Shown piece by piece: positions 22,123 to 32,295 of a stretch of DNA of 64,000 bases. The notes under the pieces were generated by a model that was not told the origin of the DNA, ran no database searches, and saw nothing but the letters and a program-made list of their open reading frames with translations. The stretch is from Carettochelys insculpta (lineage: Eukaryota > Chordata > Testudines > Carettochelyidae). The translations under genes and the position numbers were made by a program. Position 1 is the first letter of the stretch; each line of letters begins with the position of its first letter. The stretch covers positions 37,227,501 through 37,291,500 of the forward strand of contig NC_134145.1 in NCBI RefSeq assembly GCF_033958435.1, read 5' to 3'.

Positions 22123-22561
22123 AGCTACGTCTAGACTGCCCCTCTCTTTTGAAAGGGGTATGCAAATACGGTGGATCAAAAATGCAAATGAGGAACTGAT
22201 TTGAATATTCAGTGCACCATTTGCATATTAGCCACTTACTGTTCCAGAAGTGCTCTTTCCAAAATGCAAAACAGCCATGTACACAGGGTTCCTTCGAAAG
22301 GAAGCCCCACTTTCAAAGGTACCCTTCTTCCAGAAAAAAAATTAGGACGAAGGGTGCTTTATAAAGCAGGGGGAGGGCTTCCTTTCAAAGGAACCCCCTC
22401 TAGATGGCTGTTTTGCATTTTGTTTGAAAACAGCACTTCCAGCAAGGGACTACCATTATTCAAATGAGGCACTGAATATGCAAACCAGCACGTTATTTGC
22501 ATTTTCAATCCACTCCATTTGCATGCCCCTTTGGAAAGGGAGGGGCAGTGTAGACATAGCC
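22123..22561. mobile_element. 439-bp fold-back DNA element with TCC duplication
   Basis: AGCTACGTCTAGACTGCCCC at the left is mirrored by GGGGCAGTGTAGACATAGCC at the right. TCC at 22120-22122 is repeated at 22562-22564. The arms stay symmetric inward: TATGCAAAT, AATGCAAATGAGG, GAATATTCAGTGC and, around the middle, TTCGAAAGGAAGCCCC with its mirror GGGGCTTCC-like arm. No gene. The half element at 38486 and element A at 46794 are similar in style. Confidence 0.85.
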
Positions 22562-22564
22562 TCC

Positions 22565-22816
22565 AAGGTTTACTAATAGGACAAGAAATTTCTCATCTCT
22601 GGCTCCCCATTTCACATGTAGTCCTAGTGGTGAATATATACTTGACAGCTGATCAATACCCTAGTCAGTATTTCACTCCAGTCCACAGTAGGCAAATATC
22701 CACAAGAGAGAAACCTGCCCTTTCACTGAAGAGAGGAAAGCAGCAGCAGTAAGTAACAAGACAAGCCATTATTATGCTATTTCACTCTTTCCCAATAATT
22801 ACCATAGTATAAATTT
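22565..22816. other. Short spacer
   Basis: Unique sequence between two repeats; nothing recognised. Confidence 0.4.
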
Positions 22817-23450
22817 ACCTGCACAAAACAATGAGGAGTCCCATGGCACCTTAAAGACTAACAGATTTATTTGGGCATAAGCTTTTCTGGGTTTTTGTCC
22901 ATGAAAGCTTATGCCCAGATAAATCTGTTAGGCTACATCTACACTAGAAGCCTCTGTTGATAGAAGTCACTGTCGGAAGGGATTTCCCAATAAAACTTAT
23001 GGCGACAGATTGCATCTACACATCAAAGCAAATTGAAAGAGCAATCCGCTTTGTGAGCGTAGAGCAGCCAGACTTCTCGGCCCTCTCTCAACAGGGCAGC
23101 TGACCAGAAACTCTGCAAACAGGGCTGCCCTGTGAACTGGAAGCCCTGTTTGTCAACAAAAGGGCCCCAAAGCATCTACAAAGCTGTTTGTTGACAGAAC
23201 ACTGTTGAGAGAGGTGATATATCTGAACAGGGAGAGGTATAATACTGCTGGAGGATGTGCTGGGTTTTGTCAACAAACTGTCAACAAAGCACATTTTGCA
23301 TGTAGATGCTCCTATTTTTTTCCTGGCAAAAGCCCTGTTTTGAGGAGAAAAGCCTCTTGTGTAGACATAGCCTTTGTCTTTAAGGTGCCATGGGACTCCC
23401 CATTGTTTTTTTGGATATGGACTATCACGGCTACTCTTCTGCTACTTGTT
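22817..23450. repeat. Head-to-head Penelope-like tails, interrupted
   Basis: AATGAGGAGTCCCATGGCAC through GGGCATAAGCTTTTC at 22830-22892 is the reverse complement of GAAAGCTTATGCCC (22906 on) plus GTGCCATGGGACTCCCCATT (about 23385-23405). The two tails are therefore inverted with a few bases between them. The right-hand copy is split by a DNA element at 22931-23372. Terminal inverted copies are known from some Penelope-like elements, but this may be a simple inversion. Confidence 0.7.
22931..23372. mobile_element. TGTTGACA-family element, 442 bp
   Basis: The ends are GGCTACATCTACACTAG and TTGTGTAGACATAGCC. It interrupts a repeat tail: ATCTGTTA before it and TTTGTCTTTAAGGTGCC after it rejoin as the intact tail motif CTGTTAGTCTTTAAGG, so the duplicated triplet was TTA with one copy now TTT. 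Interior TGTTGACAGA and GTCAACAAA boxes match 40262-40496 and 53092-53775. Confidence 0.85.
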
Positions 23451-23777
23451 GTCTGTGAAGAAAGATAGTGAAGCACCTCCACAGCAGATAGGCCCTTTGT
23501 TGTTTGGTGCTCAGAAAGCAATTAAAAAAAAGCACAAAGGCAAAACCTAAGTGAGGTTTTCCATAGAGGAGCAGTTTTAGGAAAGAAGTTGTTTTCTTAT
23601 TAGCTTGCTGTTGGCCAGGTTACTCTTACCTAACAAGGAGGGAACTGCTGTTTATTAGATTGCCTGGAAGCCATCTGACCTCTGTTTACCTAAGTTCTAC
23701 AAAAGCTGGTCACAGAGAACATGAAGGAAGATATACCTATAAATTATATTCACCTACATCCAAGGACTATTGTATAT
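23451..23777. other. Single-copy spacer
   Basis: Unique sequence, no gene or repeat recognised. Confidence 0.4.
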
Positions 23778-24487
23778 AGCCGTGTCTACACGTGCACGCT
23801 ACTTCGAAGTAGTGGCACTAACTTCGAAATAGCGCCCATCACGGCTACACGTGTTGGGCGCTATTTCGATGTTAACATCGACGTTAGGCGGTGAGACGTC
23901 GAAGCCGCTAACCCCATGAGGGGATGGGAATAGCGCTCTACTTCGACGTTCAACGTCGAAGTAGGGACCGTGTAGTCATTGCGCGTCCCGCAACTTCGAA
24001 ATAGCGGGGTCCGCCATGGCGGCCATCAGCTGAGGGGTTGAGAGACGCTCTCTCTCCAGCCCCTGCGGGCTCTATTGTCACCATGGCCAGCAGCCCTTAG
24101 CCCAGGGCTTCTGGCTGCTGCTGCTGCAGCTGGGGATCCATGCTGCAGGCACAGGGTCTGCAACCAGTTGTCGGCTCTGTGGATCTTCTGTTGTTTAGTG
24201 CAACTGTGTCTGGGAGGGGCCCTTTAAGGGAGCAGCTTGCTGTTGAGTCCGCCCTGTGACCTTGTCTGCAGCTGTGCCTGGCACCCTTATTTCAATGTGT
24301 GCTACTTTGGCGTGTAGACATTCCCTCGCAGCGCCTATTTCGATGTGGTGCTGCACAACGTCAATGTTCAACATCGACGTTGCCAGCCCTGGAGGACGTG
24401 TAGATGTTATTCATCGAAATAGACTATTTCGATGTCGCCATATCGAAATAGGCTACTTCGATGTAGGCTTCACGTGTAGACGTAGCC
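23778..24487 (-). mobile_element. 710-bp TIR element, copy 3 (reverse)
   Basis: Reverse-oriented copy of the 682-bp family, starting AGCCGTGTCTACACGTG and ending CACGTGTAGACGTAGCC, flanked by TAT (23775-23777 and 24488-24490). It is 28 bp longer because a TATTTCGATGTCGCCATATC block near 24422-24450 duplicates part of its end region. The antisense frame seen in the other copies (MTLSAAVPGTL) is open here, but the 105-codon frame is not. Confidence 0.9.
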
Positions 24488-24635
24488 TATATTAGGGAGA
24501 AGGACAATGAGGTGCATTCCCAATGGCAGATTGGATCAACAGATACTCAAAACTATAATAACAATAGTAGTAGGTAGGCATCCTTCAGTCTGCATAGACT
24601 ATGGATCGCGCCCTTTAAAGTTTCAATTGAGGACT

Positions 24636-25229
24636 TCATTTACAGCGTCTATTGTGACTATGAAGACCCACACGAGAGTGACAGTCCTTGCTGCATCTCT
24701 TGCAGATGTAGTGGGTGTCTGGCAAGTCCTTATTGTGCTTTCTGTGCGCTCGCTTCTCCTCTGCTAGCTGCCCGATCTTCATCTCACCCTTCTGAAGGCT
24801 CTTGTGTAACCCCTGCCTCCATCTGCTGCGATCGTCTGCTAGTTCTTCCCAGTTGTCCAGCTCTATGTCTTCCTCTCTGAGGTCTCTCTTGCAGACATCT
24901 TTGTAGCGCAACTGGGGGCGTCCGGGAGGTCTTTTGCCAGAGGCTAGCTCACCATACAGGATGTCTTTTGGAATCCTTCCATCATTCATCCTGTGGACGT
25001 GGCCAAGCCAGCGGAGTCGACGCTGCCTGAGGAGGGTGTGCATGGTTGGGATTCCAGCTTGCTCGAGGACGGCGGTGTTGGTCACTCTGGCCTTCCATGA
25101 TATTCCAAGGATGCGCCTGAGGCAGCGCAAGTGGAAGACATTCAGCCTCTTTTCCTGGCGGACATACAGGGTCCAAGTCTCGCTGCGATAAAGGAGGGTG
25201 CTGAGGATGCAGGCTCTGTAGACTTGCAT
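24636..25229 (-). pseudogene. LINE C-terminal domain with Cys/His motif
   Basis: 197 codons immediately after the stop that ends the RT piece, in the same frame. It begins MQVYRACILSTLLYRSETWT and includes RRLRWLGHVHRMNDGRIP and LYGELASGKRPPGRPQLRYK, a well-conserved C-terminal block in this LINE group. It ends with CKRCSKDCHSRVGLHSHNRR-C, a likely zinc-binding motif (Cys-x2-Cys with His and Cys further on) that may bind RNA or the target DNA. Natural termination follows at 24636. Confidence 0.88.
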
Positions 25230-25241
25230 TTTGGTCTGAGT

Positions 25242-26267
25242 TTACAGCTTGTTGTTATTCCAGACTCTCTTGCTGAGTCTGGACAGAGTTGTGGCTGCTT
25301 TTCCGATCCTCCTATTTAGCTCAGTGTCCAACGACAGGGTGTCAGTGATGGTGGACCCGAGGTAAACGAACTCGTGGACAACCTCTAACGTATAGTTGTC
25401 AATGCTGATTGATGGGGATTCAGCAACATCCTGACCGAGTATGTTTGTCTTCTTTAGGCTGATGGTAAGCCCAAAGTCCTTGCACGCTTTGGAGAACTGA
25501 TCCAGCAGTTTTTGAAGCTGGTCTTCTGTGTGAGACACTACAGCAGCATCGTCTGCGAACAGCATGTCTCTGATGAGGACTTCTCGCACCTTAGACTTAG
25601 CTTTCAACCTTGCAAGGTTAAACAGTTTCCCATCAGATCTTGTGTGCAGCAAGATGCCCTCTGTTGAAGATCCAAAGGCATGCTTCAGGAGGAGTGTGAA
25701 GAAGATCCCGAACAATGTCGGAGCAAGCACGCATCCTTGTTTGACGCCGCTCCTGATTCTGAAATCATCCGATAATGCGCCATCATATTGGATGGTTCCT
25801 CTCATGTCTTCGTGGAACGACTGCATCATCTTGAGTAACCGTGGAGGACAGCCTATCTTGTGGAGCAGTTTGAACAGACCATCCCTGCTGACCAAGTCAA
25901 AGGCCTTGGTCAGGTCGATGAAGGCTATGTAGAGTGGCTTTCTCTGCTCCCTGCACTTCTCCTGCAGCTGCCTTAGAGAGAAGACCATGTCAACGGTAGA
26001 CCTCTCTGCGCGGAATCCACACTGCGATTTGGGGTACACCCTCACAGCAATCTTCTGGAGTCTGCCAAGGATGACGCGAGCGAACAGTTTACCAGTGACG
26101 CTTAGGAGGGAGATTCCACGGTAGTTGTTGCTGTCGCTTCTGTCTCCTTTGTTCTTATACAACGTTACAATGTTAGCATCGTGCATATCCTGTGGAACCT
26201 CACCCTCTTTCCAGCACAGGCACAGTGGCTCATGTAGGGGTTTCAGGAGTGTGTTTCCGCGGCACAT
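25242..26267 (-). pseudogene. LINE reverse transcriptase core
   Basis: 341 codons with the RT motifs in order: NNYRGISLLSVTGKLFARV (about residues 47-65), QCGFRAERSTVDMVF (82-96), IAFIDLTKAFDLVSRDGLF (114-132), SGVKQGCVLAPTLFGIFF (173-190), and the catalytic FADD at 237-240 followed by DFGLTISLKKT. The active-site aspartates are intact. It would copy its own RNA at a nicked target. The frame ends in a TAA inside RVWNNNKL-stop-TQTK, where relatives read through. Shift from the upstream piece near 26250. Confidence 0.92.
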
Positions 26268-26752
26268 TTGATTACCTCTGGTGGTATACCATCCTGACCA
26301 GGAGCCTTTCCTGCTGCAATGCTGTCGATGGCTTTCTTCAGTCCATCCACAGTTGGTTCTTGATCCAGTTCGTCCATTACTGGTAGGAGCTCGACGGCAT
26401 CGAGGGCTGCATCAACCACAACGTTCTCGCGTGAGTACAGCTCGGAGTAGTGCTCAACCCAGCGCTCCATCTGTTTGGCTTTGTCAGCAATGACTTCACC
26501 AGATTTGGATTTCAGAGGTGCCATCTTGTTCTGGGTGGGTCCTAATGCCTTCTGCATGCCCTCGTACATTCCTCTGAGATTACCAAAGTCGGCACAGGTC
26601 TGGATGCTGCTGCATGGCTGGAGCCAGTGGTTGTTGGCACAGCGTCTGGCTGTCTGCTGTACTGTTCTTCTGGCCTCTCTAAGTGCTTGCTGGGTACTCT
26701 GGCTCGGTGAGCATTTGTTCTCCAAGTATGTGTGCCCTTGGCATCCTAACAA
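26243..26752 (-). pseudogene. LINE polyprotein, linker and start of RT
   Basis: Open for 169 codons on the minus strand. The recognisable part is the stretch just before the RT fingers: MERWVEHYSELYSRENVV, then KKAIDSIAAGKAPGQDGIPP, the AGKxPGxDGIP motif found in APE-type LINEs. The frame breaks near 26250 and the protein continues in the next segment. The far 5' end (endonuclease) is missing because the copy is truncated near 26755. Confidence 0.85.
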
Positions 26753-26755
26753 CCC

Positions 26756-28489
26756 AAAATCAGCTGATCATCTAATCTACTGGATCATTTTGACAAAGTT
26801 CCATGAGCACATTGGACCACAATATAACTACAATTATAAATGGCAATAATCGCTGCCTTCCTCAGCAGTCTCAACAGAGAGATGCTACTCCTGGTGTAAG
26901 TAGGAGGAATGAACTCTTGCTGGAAGTACCCACAAAACAGGATTGCAACACAGGAATGATGGAAATTTTCACTGCTGCTTCCAGAGAGAACTGCTTTCAT
27001 CTTCGTTTTTCCTAGTGAAAGTCATTAGGAAGAGCCAGCCTGTATCATCACTTCCCTTTTCATTTAATTAATTGAACAAGAGCTCACTACATCAAGCCAA
27101 GCTGAGTCAGTGTGATTAGAAAATCGTCTTTACCCAAGTTCTCACGCATTATGGCAAATAACCCTATATCACAAGTACCACCAATCAACGTTTAGTTTGT
27201 TAAAATTACTCCTTCCCTGTAACACAGCTAATGATCTGAGCCTGCCGTCAGGTGTAAGGGTATCATATTTCACCTTTCAAAAAAGAGGACACCTCTGAGA
27301 TGGAATGTTTCTGTATCCTTATCTACTAACTTACATTGTGTGTATGTACTATATATACTATATTACATTGATACAATGTGTGTTTGTAGATACTGATACA
27401 GATACACTCCTTCTCAGGAGTTTCCTATTTTTTATATAGTAACCCTAGGATAAACCATCTTGATATCTCCCATTTCCCCCTCCCCACCAAGAAAAAGCAC
27501 TCATGCCTCAGGTCAATTCCTCCAATATTTTCATTCTCACTGTTCCACACCGCTTTTTCAAATTCCCCTGTGCTAGCTCATCTTCCATTAAGCCCTATGC
27601 AGAGTATCAGTCCAGCCAACCACAACATTTGCAAATAGAACTTTTACACATAGCAATTCCCTCCCTTTTATACAAGTGCTGTTTCAGCCAGATGCTAGAT
27701 GAAAGGGGCTGTCACAAGAAAATCCCAAACTGCATGAACAAAATCAGAATCCACTATTGCCACATCATTCCTTTTTGCTCCATGCACTGTCTCAAGCAGC
27801 GCTGGAACTAAGCCAAGCAGCAACTGCGTGAGGTTGCTGAAGCTGTCTGTTAAGCTCATTTCACAAAGAGGTGCCAGCAAAATAATGTGACTTCTGCTCT
27901 TACATTCCATGTCCAATATATCCCAAAGCTCCCTTTCCCAGATCTGTAGGAATGATCACTTCTCATAATGACAGCTCCTAAACATTCCAGATTTTAGCCT
28001 GCCAAACTGCATAATAATCTCCTGTTATGACAGCTGAAGCCTTGTTTCTAAAACGATTGGCCCAGTTCAGCATAAATATACTTCAAGAAATCATTGGAAT
28101 TTCTTCCATATTCCTTGACATGTTTTAAGCACCCATACACCATCAAAGCAATTTCATATATTTTTTTAATTTTCAACAAGTGACATGATCAAAAACATTA
28201 CACTCATATTACACTCACTGCAAATTAGAGTCTGCATTGCTGCTGGGCATATTTAATATAATCAAAGTAAAAGAACACTGTATGAGAAACTTTCCATAGT
28301 CATAGAAGGAATAAATAATGGTCACATAACTGAAGCTATTATAAACAAATGAAGCAATGCACCATTGGGCAGATTTTAAGACAATGTAAACTGTCATAGT
28401 CTTATAAAAGTCAATGGAGCTATGGCAACATATACCAACTGAAAACATGCTCACTTCTGCAGTTTTACCGTGTTATAAGAGTTGTTCAT
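26756..28489. other. Single-copy DNA, no gene seen
   Basis: AT-rich unique sequence. A 102-codon frame at 27503-27811 has no family likeness. Confidence 0.45.
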
Positions 28490-28682
28490 ACAACCATAGA
28501 CTCCTAGGGCTGGAAGGGACTTCAGCAGGTCTTTGACTCCAACCCCCTGCCCAAAGTAGAATCAACCCTAACTAAATCATCCCGTCCAGAGCTTTGTCAA
28601 GCCAAGACTTAAAAACCTCTAGGGATGGAGATTCCACCACTTCTCTAGGTAATGCTTTCCAGTGCTTCACCACTCTCCTGGT

Positions 28683-29452
28683 AGTGGGTTCAATTGTTGG
28701 AACAAAGTCTGGACACCGTGTATGAAGCAAGCAGGAGGGTGTATTACACACAGTGCTGGTGGAGTGCCACTTCACCCATGAGGACTCAGTGAAGGACTGC
28801 CAGACAATAGATTACAATTGATTATATAGATTTTTGATGGACGGGGGGAAACTACAACATGGGTGTCACCCATGCTTGGATAGGTTCTAGCAGCAAGATG
28901 AAATGAGCACAGTAAGCCAATAATCTAAAAAGGTTACAGAGTATCTCCGCCCATAGCTTACAGAACATCTTATCTCTAGTACAGGTGGTTTCCTCTACAT
29001 GTTAAACAAAACAAATACACAATGACCGGTTCATGTCAAGATAGGATAGAGGATGCGGTGACACCTCCACACTGGTGCCTCCATGGGTGCGGGGCTTATC
29101 AAGAAGATTTAAAGCACAAGACATTAACAGCATACAACACTAACAATTGGTTTCCACATACAGGGCCTCTCCTTGGAATGTAGTTGCTAAGGCAGCTATT
29201 CCTCCCTTCAGACTTCAAGGCCCTTCCTGCCCGAGCTGGGATGTCCTTCTCTGGGTCTTGTGAGAGACAGGAGGGAGAAGGGGCCCAGCAAAGTATCTTG
29301 GGAGAGAGATAAGGGAGAAGGGGGCCCAGTGAGGTATCTTTCCACTCATGCTAGCTGGGTTTCTATATTATAGGCCCACTCCAGACTTTAAGAATCGAAT
29401 AGTGGGTCTTTAGCACAAATCATGGCCTCCCTGAGGAATTTTTTACCCTACA
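28683..29452 (-). mobile_element. LTR-like insert (possible solo LTR), 770 bp
   Basis: Splits the CR1 C-terminal coding between YFTR and RVVKHW. CCTGGT (28677-28682) and TCTGGT (29453-29458) flank it, a 6-bp duplication with one mismatch. Read on the minus strand it begins TGTAGGGTAAAAAATTCC and ends GAACCCACT. A TATAATATAG box is present. Six-base duplications and a TG start fit an endogenous retrovirus LTR left by recombination, but the CT end is not canonical and I see no clear AATAAA. No viral gene is present. Confidence 0.55.
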
Positions 29453-30402
29453 TCTGGTGAAATAGTTTTTCCTAATATCCAACATACACCTCTCCCTCTG
29501 TAACTTGAAACCATTGCTCCTTGTTCTGCCATTCGTCACTATTGAGAACATCCTCTCTCCATCCTCTTTAGAACCACCCTTCAGGAAGTTGAAAGCTGCT
29601 ATCAAACTATCCCTCACTCTCCTCTTCTGCAAATTAAATAAGCCCAGATCCCTCAGCCGCTCCTCATAGGTCATGTGCTTTAGCCCCCTTTTGATTGCCC
29701 TCCACTGGACCCTCTCCATACTGGGGGCCCCAGAACTGGATGTGATACTCCAGATGTGGCCTCACCAGTGCTGAGTAGAGCGGAATAATAACTTCTCTAG
29801 ATCTGCTGGAAATGCTTCTCCTAATGCACCGCAATATACCATTAGCCTTCTTGGCTACAAGGGCACACTGTTGACTCATATCCAGCCTCTCATCCACTGT
29901 AATCCCCAGGTCCTTTTCTGCTGCACTGCTACTTAGCCAGTCAGTCCCCAGCCTGTAACAGGGCTTGGGATTCTTACGTTCCAAGTGCAGGAATCTGCAC
30001 TTGTCCTTGTTGAACCACATCAGATTTCTTTTGATCCAATCCTCCAATTTATCCAGGTCACTCTGGATCCTATCTCTACCCTCCAACATATCTATCTCTC
30101 CCCCGAGCTTGATGTCATCCGCAATCGTGCTGAGGGTGCAATCCAGTCCCTCATCTAGGTATAGATAATAAAGATGTTGAACAATATCAGTCCTAGAACC
30201 AGCCCTTGAGGCATTCTACTTAAAACTGACTGCCAGCCAGACACAGAGCCACTGATCATTACCCATTGAGCCTGATCATCTAGCCAGCTTTCTATCCACC
30301 TTACAGTTCGTTTATCCAATCCATACTTCCTTAATGTGCAGGTAAGAATATTGTGGGAGACTGTATCAAAAGCTTTGCTAAAGTCAAGGTATATCACATC
30401 TA
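29453..30402 (-). pseudogene. CR1 RT, palm to C-terminus
   Basis: Starts with MIYLDFSKAFDTVSHNIL, continues with KYGLDKRTVRWIESWLDDQ, MPQGLVLGLILFNIF, then (after a frame change) the catalytic block in the form ADDIKLGG (30114-30122 gives ADD, in place of the usual FADD). The C-terminal part has LEDWIKRNLMWFNKDKC, EKDLGITVDERLDMSQQC, YSALVRPHLEYHIQFWGPQY, MTYEERLRDLGLFNLQKRR and LDIRKNYFTR. The rest (RVVKHWKALPREVV) lies beyond the LTR-like insert at 28572-28682. Confidence 0.9.
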
Positions 30403-31084
30403 GGCTACGTCTACACGTGCACGCTACATCGAAATAGTCTATTTCAATGAATAACGTCTACACGTCCTCCAGGGCTTGCAACATCGACGTTCAACTTCGA
30501 CGTTGGGCAGCACCACATCGAAATAGGCGCTGCGAGGGAACGTCTACACGCCAAAGTAGCACACATCGAAATAAGGGTGCCAGGAACAGCTGCAGACAGG
30601 GTCACAGGGCGGACTCAACAGCAAGCTGCTCCCTTAAAGGGCCCCTCCCAGACACAGTTGCACTAAACAACACAAGATCCACAGAGCCGACAACTGGTTG
30701 CAGACCCTGTGCATGCAGCATGGATCCCCAGCTGCCGCAGCAGCAGCCAGAAGCCCTGGGCTAAGGGCTGCTGCACTCAGTGACCATAGAGCCCCGCAGG
30801 GGCTGGAGAGAGAGCGTCTCTCAACCCCTCAGCTGAAGGCCGCCATGGCGGACCCCACTATTTCGATGTTGCGGGACGCGGATCGTCTACAAGTGCCCTA
30901 CTTCGACGTTCAACTTCGAAGTAGGGCGCTATTCCCATCCCCTCATGGGGTTAGCAACTTCGACGTCTCGCCGCCTAACGTCGATTTCAACTTCGAAATA
31001 GCGCCCAACACGTGTAGCTGTGACGGGCGCTATTTCGAAGTTGGCGCTGCTACTTCGAAGTAGCGTGCATGTGTAGACGCGGCC
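30403..31084 (+). mobile_element. 682-bp TIR element, copy 4
   Basis: The ends are GGCTACGTCTACACGTG and CATGTGTAGACGCGGCC, flanked by CTA at 30400-30402 and 31085-31087. It is inserted in the CR1 RT coding region, which reads through when the element is removed. Exactly 682 bp, as in copies 1 and 2; conserved inner boxes include CTTCGACGTTCAACTTCGAA and its mirror, and GCGCTATTTCGAAG. Confidence 0.93.
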
Positions 31085-31087
31085 CTA

Positions 31088-31310
31088 TTGACTTCCCCAT
31101 GTCCACAGAGCCAGTTATCTCATCATAGAAGCTAATCAAATTGGTTGGACATGACTTATCCTTGGTGAATACATGTTGATAATTCCAGATCACTTTCCCT
31201 TCTTCCAAATACTTCAAAATGGATTCTTTGAGGATCTCCTCCACAATTTTCCCAGGGATTGACATAAAGCTGACCATTCTATAGTTCCCTGGATTTTCCT
31301 TTTTCCTTTT
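31088..31310 (-). pseudogene. CR1 RT, upstream part
   Basis: Minus-strand frame with MSIPGKIVEEILKESI, EEGKVIWNYQHVFTKDKSCP, TNLISFYDEI and GSVDMGKS, the RT fingers of CR1. The next residues (IDVIYLDFSKAF) are on the far side of the 682-bp element; the codons join exactly after removing the insert and one CTA. Confidence 0.9.
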
Positions 31311-31518
31311 TTAAGATGTTCACTATATTTGCCTTTTTCCAATGATCCGGGACCTCTCCCGATCTCCATGAGTTTTCAAAAATAACAGCCAAAGGCATTT
31401 GTTGTGTCCCTCAGTATCTTTGGATGCATTAGACCAGACCCATGTATTTGTGTATTTCTAGTTTTTCTAAATAGCTCTTAACCTGTTCTTTCCCAGCGTA
31501 CGGCTGCCCACCTCCTTC

Positions 31519-32274
31519 TTATAGTGCATTGCCAGGTGCAGTAGTCTGGGAGCTGACCTTATCCATGAAGACACGGGCAAAAAAAGTATTGAGTGCTTCA
31601 ACTTTTCCCACATCATCTGCCACAAGGTTACTTTCCTCATCCAGCAAGGCCCCCACACCCTCCTTGATCACCCTCTTATTGTTAACATACTTGTGGAAAC
31701 CCTTCTTGTTACCCTTCACATTCCTTTCTGGCTACAGTTCCAACTGTGCTTTCTCCTTCCCCTTACTTCCCAGTATTCTTGAGCAACATATTTATACTCC
31801 TTCTTAGTCATCCATCCAAGTTTCCATTTCTTAGGTGCATCCTTTTTGAGTTTAAGCTCACCAAGGATATTCCTGGTAAGCCAAGCCAGTTGCCTACCAT
31901 ATTTGCTTTTCTTACTGCACATCAGGATGGTTTGTTCCTGTGCCTTCAGTAAGGCTTCCTTAAAATACTGCCAGTTCTCCTGGACTCCTTTCCCCTTCAT
32001 ATTAGCTTCCCAAGGGATCCTGCCCATCAGTTTTCTCAGGGAGTCAAAGCCTGCTCTTCTGAAATCCAGGGTATGTATTTTACTGCTCACCTTTCTTCCT
32101 TTTTGTCAGGTTCCTGAAATCTGCTATCTCATGATCACGGCAGCCCAGGTTGCCATCCACTTCTACTTCTTCTACTAGTTCCTCCCTGGTTGTGAGCAGC
32201 AGTTCAAGCTGCACATGTCCCCTGGTCAGTTCCTTCTGCACTTGTACTGGGAAGTTATCCCCAAAATTCTCCAA
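31519..32274 (-). pseudogene. CR1 endonuclease C-terminus and linker
   Basis: Broken frames give ELTRGHVQLELLLT, GCRDHEIADFRNL (the conserved SDH-like end of the APE endonuclease, here RDH), IHTLDFRRAGFDSLRKLMGR, WQYFKEALLKAQEQTI, LAWLTRNILGELKLKK, then NKKGFHKYVNNKRVIKEGVG and ALNTFFARVF. All are standard CR1 ORF2 blocks in order. At least three frame changes. The 5' part of the endonuclease is missing (truncation near 32290). Confidence 0.88.
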
Positions 32275-32295
32275 AAGCTTCCTGGATTGTCAACA

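Larger units (their letters stand above)
24555..26755 (-). mobile_element. 5'-truncated non-CR1 LINE
   Basis: Minus-strand LINE encoding linker, reverse transcriptase and a C-terminal Cys/His motif in three consecutive frames (26752 to 24636). About 80 bp of 3' untranslated sequence follows, ending near AGTAGTAGGTAGGCATCC. The endonuclease end is absent. Relative to one long frame there is one frameshift (near 26250) and one stop (near 25240), so this copy is quite young. The protein is unlike the CR1 copies here. Clade (RTE-, Vingi- or Nimb-like) cannot be settled by eye. Confidence 0.9.
28490..32295 (-). mobile_element. CR1 LINE, 5'-truncated, twice interrupted
   Basis: From right to left, the minus strand encodes the end of the endonuclease, the linker, the RT and the C-terminus of a CR1 protein, then the CR1 3' end at 28490-28570 (ACTCCTAGGGCTGGAAGGG). 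The CR1 is cut by an LTR-like insert (28683-29452) and a 682-bp TIR element (30403-31084). Without them it would span about 2.35 kb. Many frameshifts and stops: it is dead. Confidence 0.93.

Noticed and set aside
23205..23468. 87-codon frame in the TGTTGACA element
   Set aside because: Runs through the end of one element into the next repeat; not conserved in relatives.
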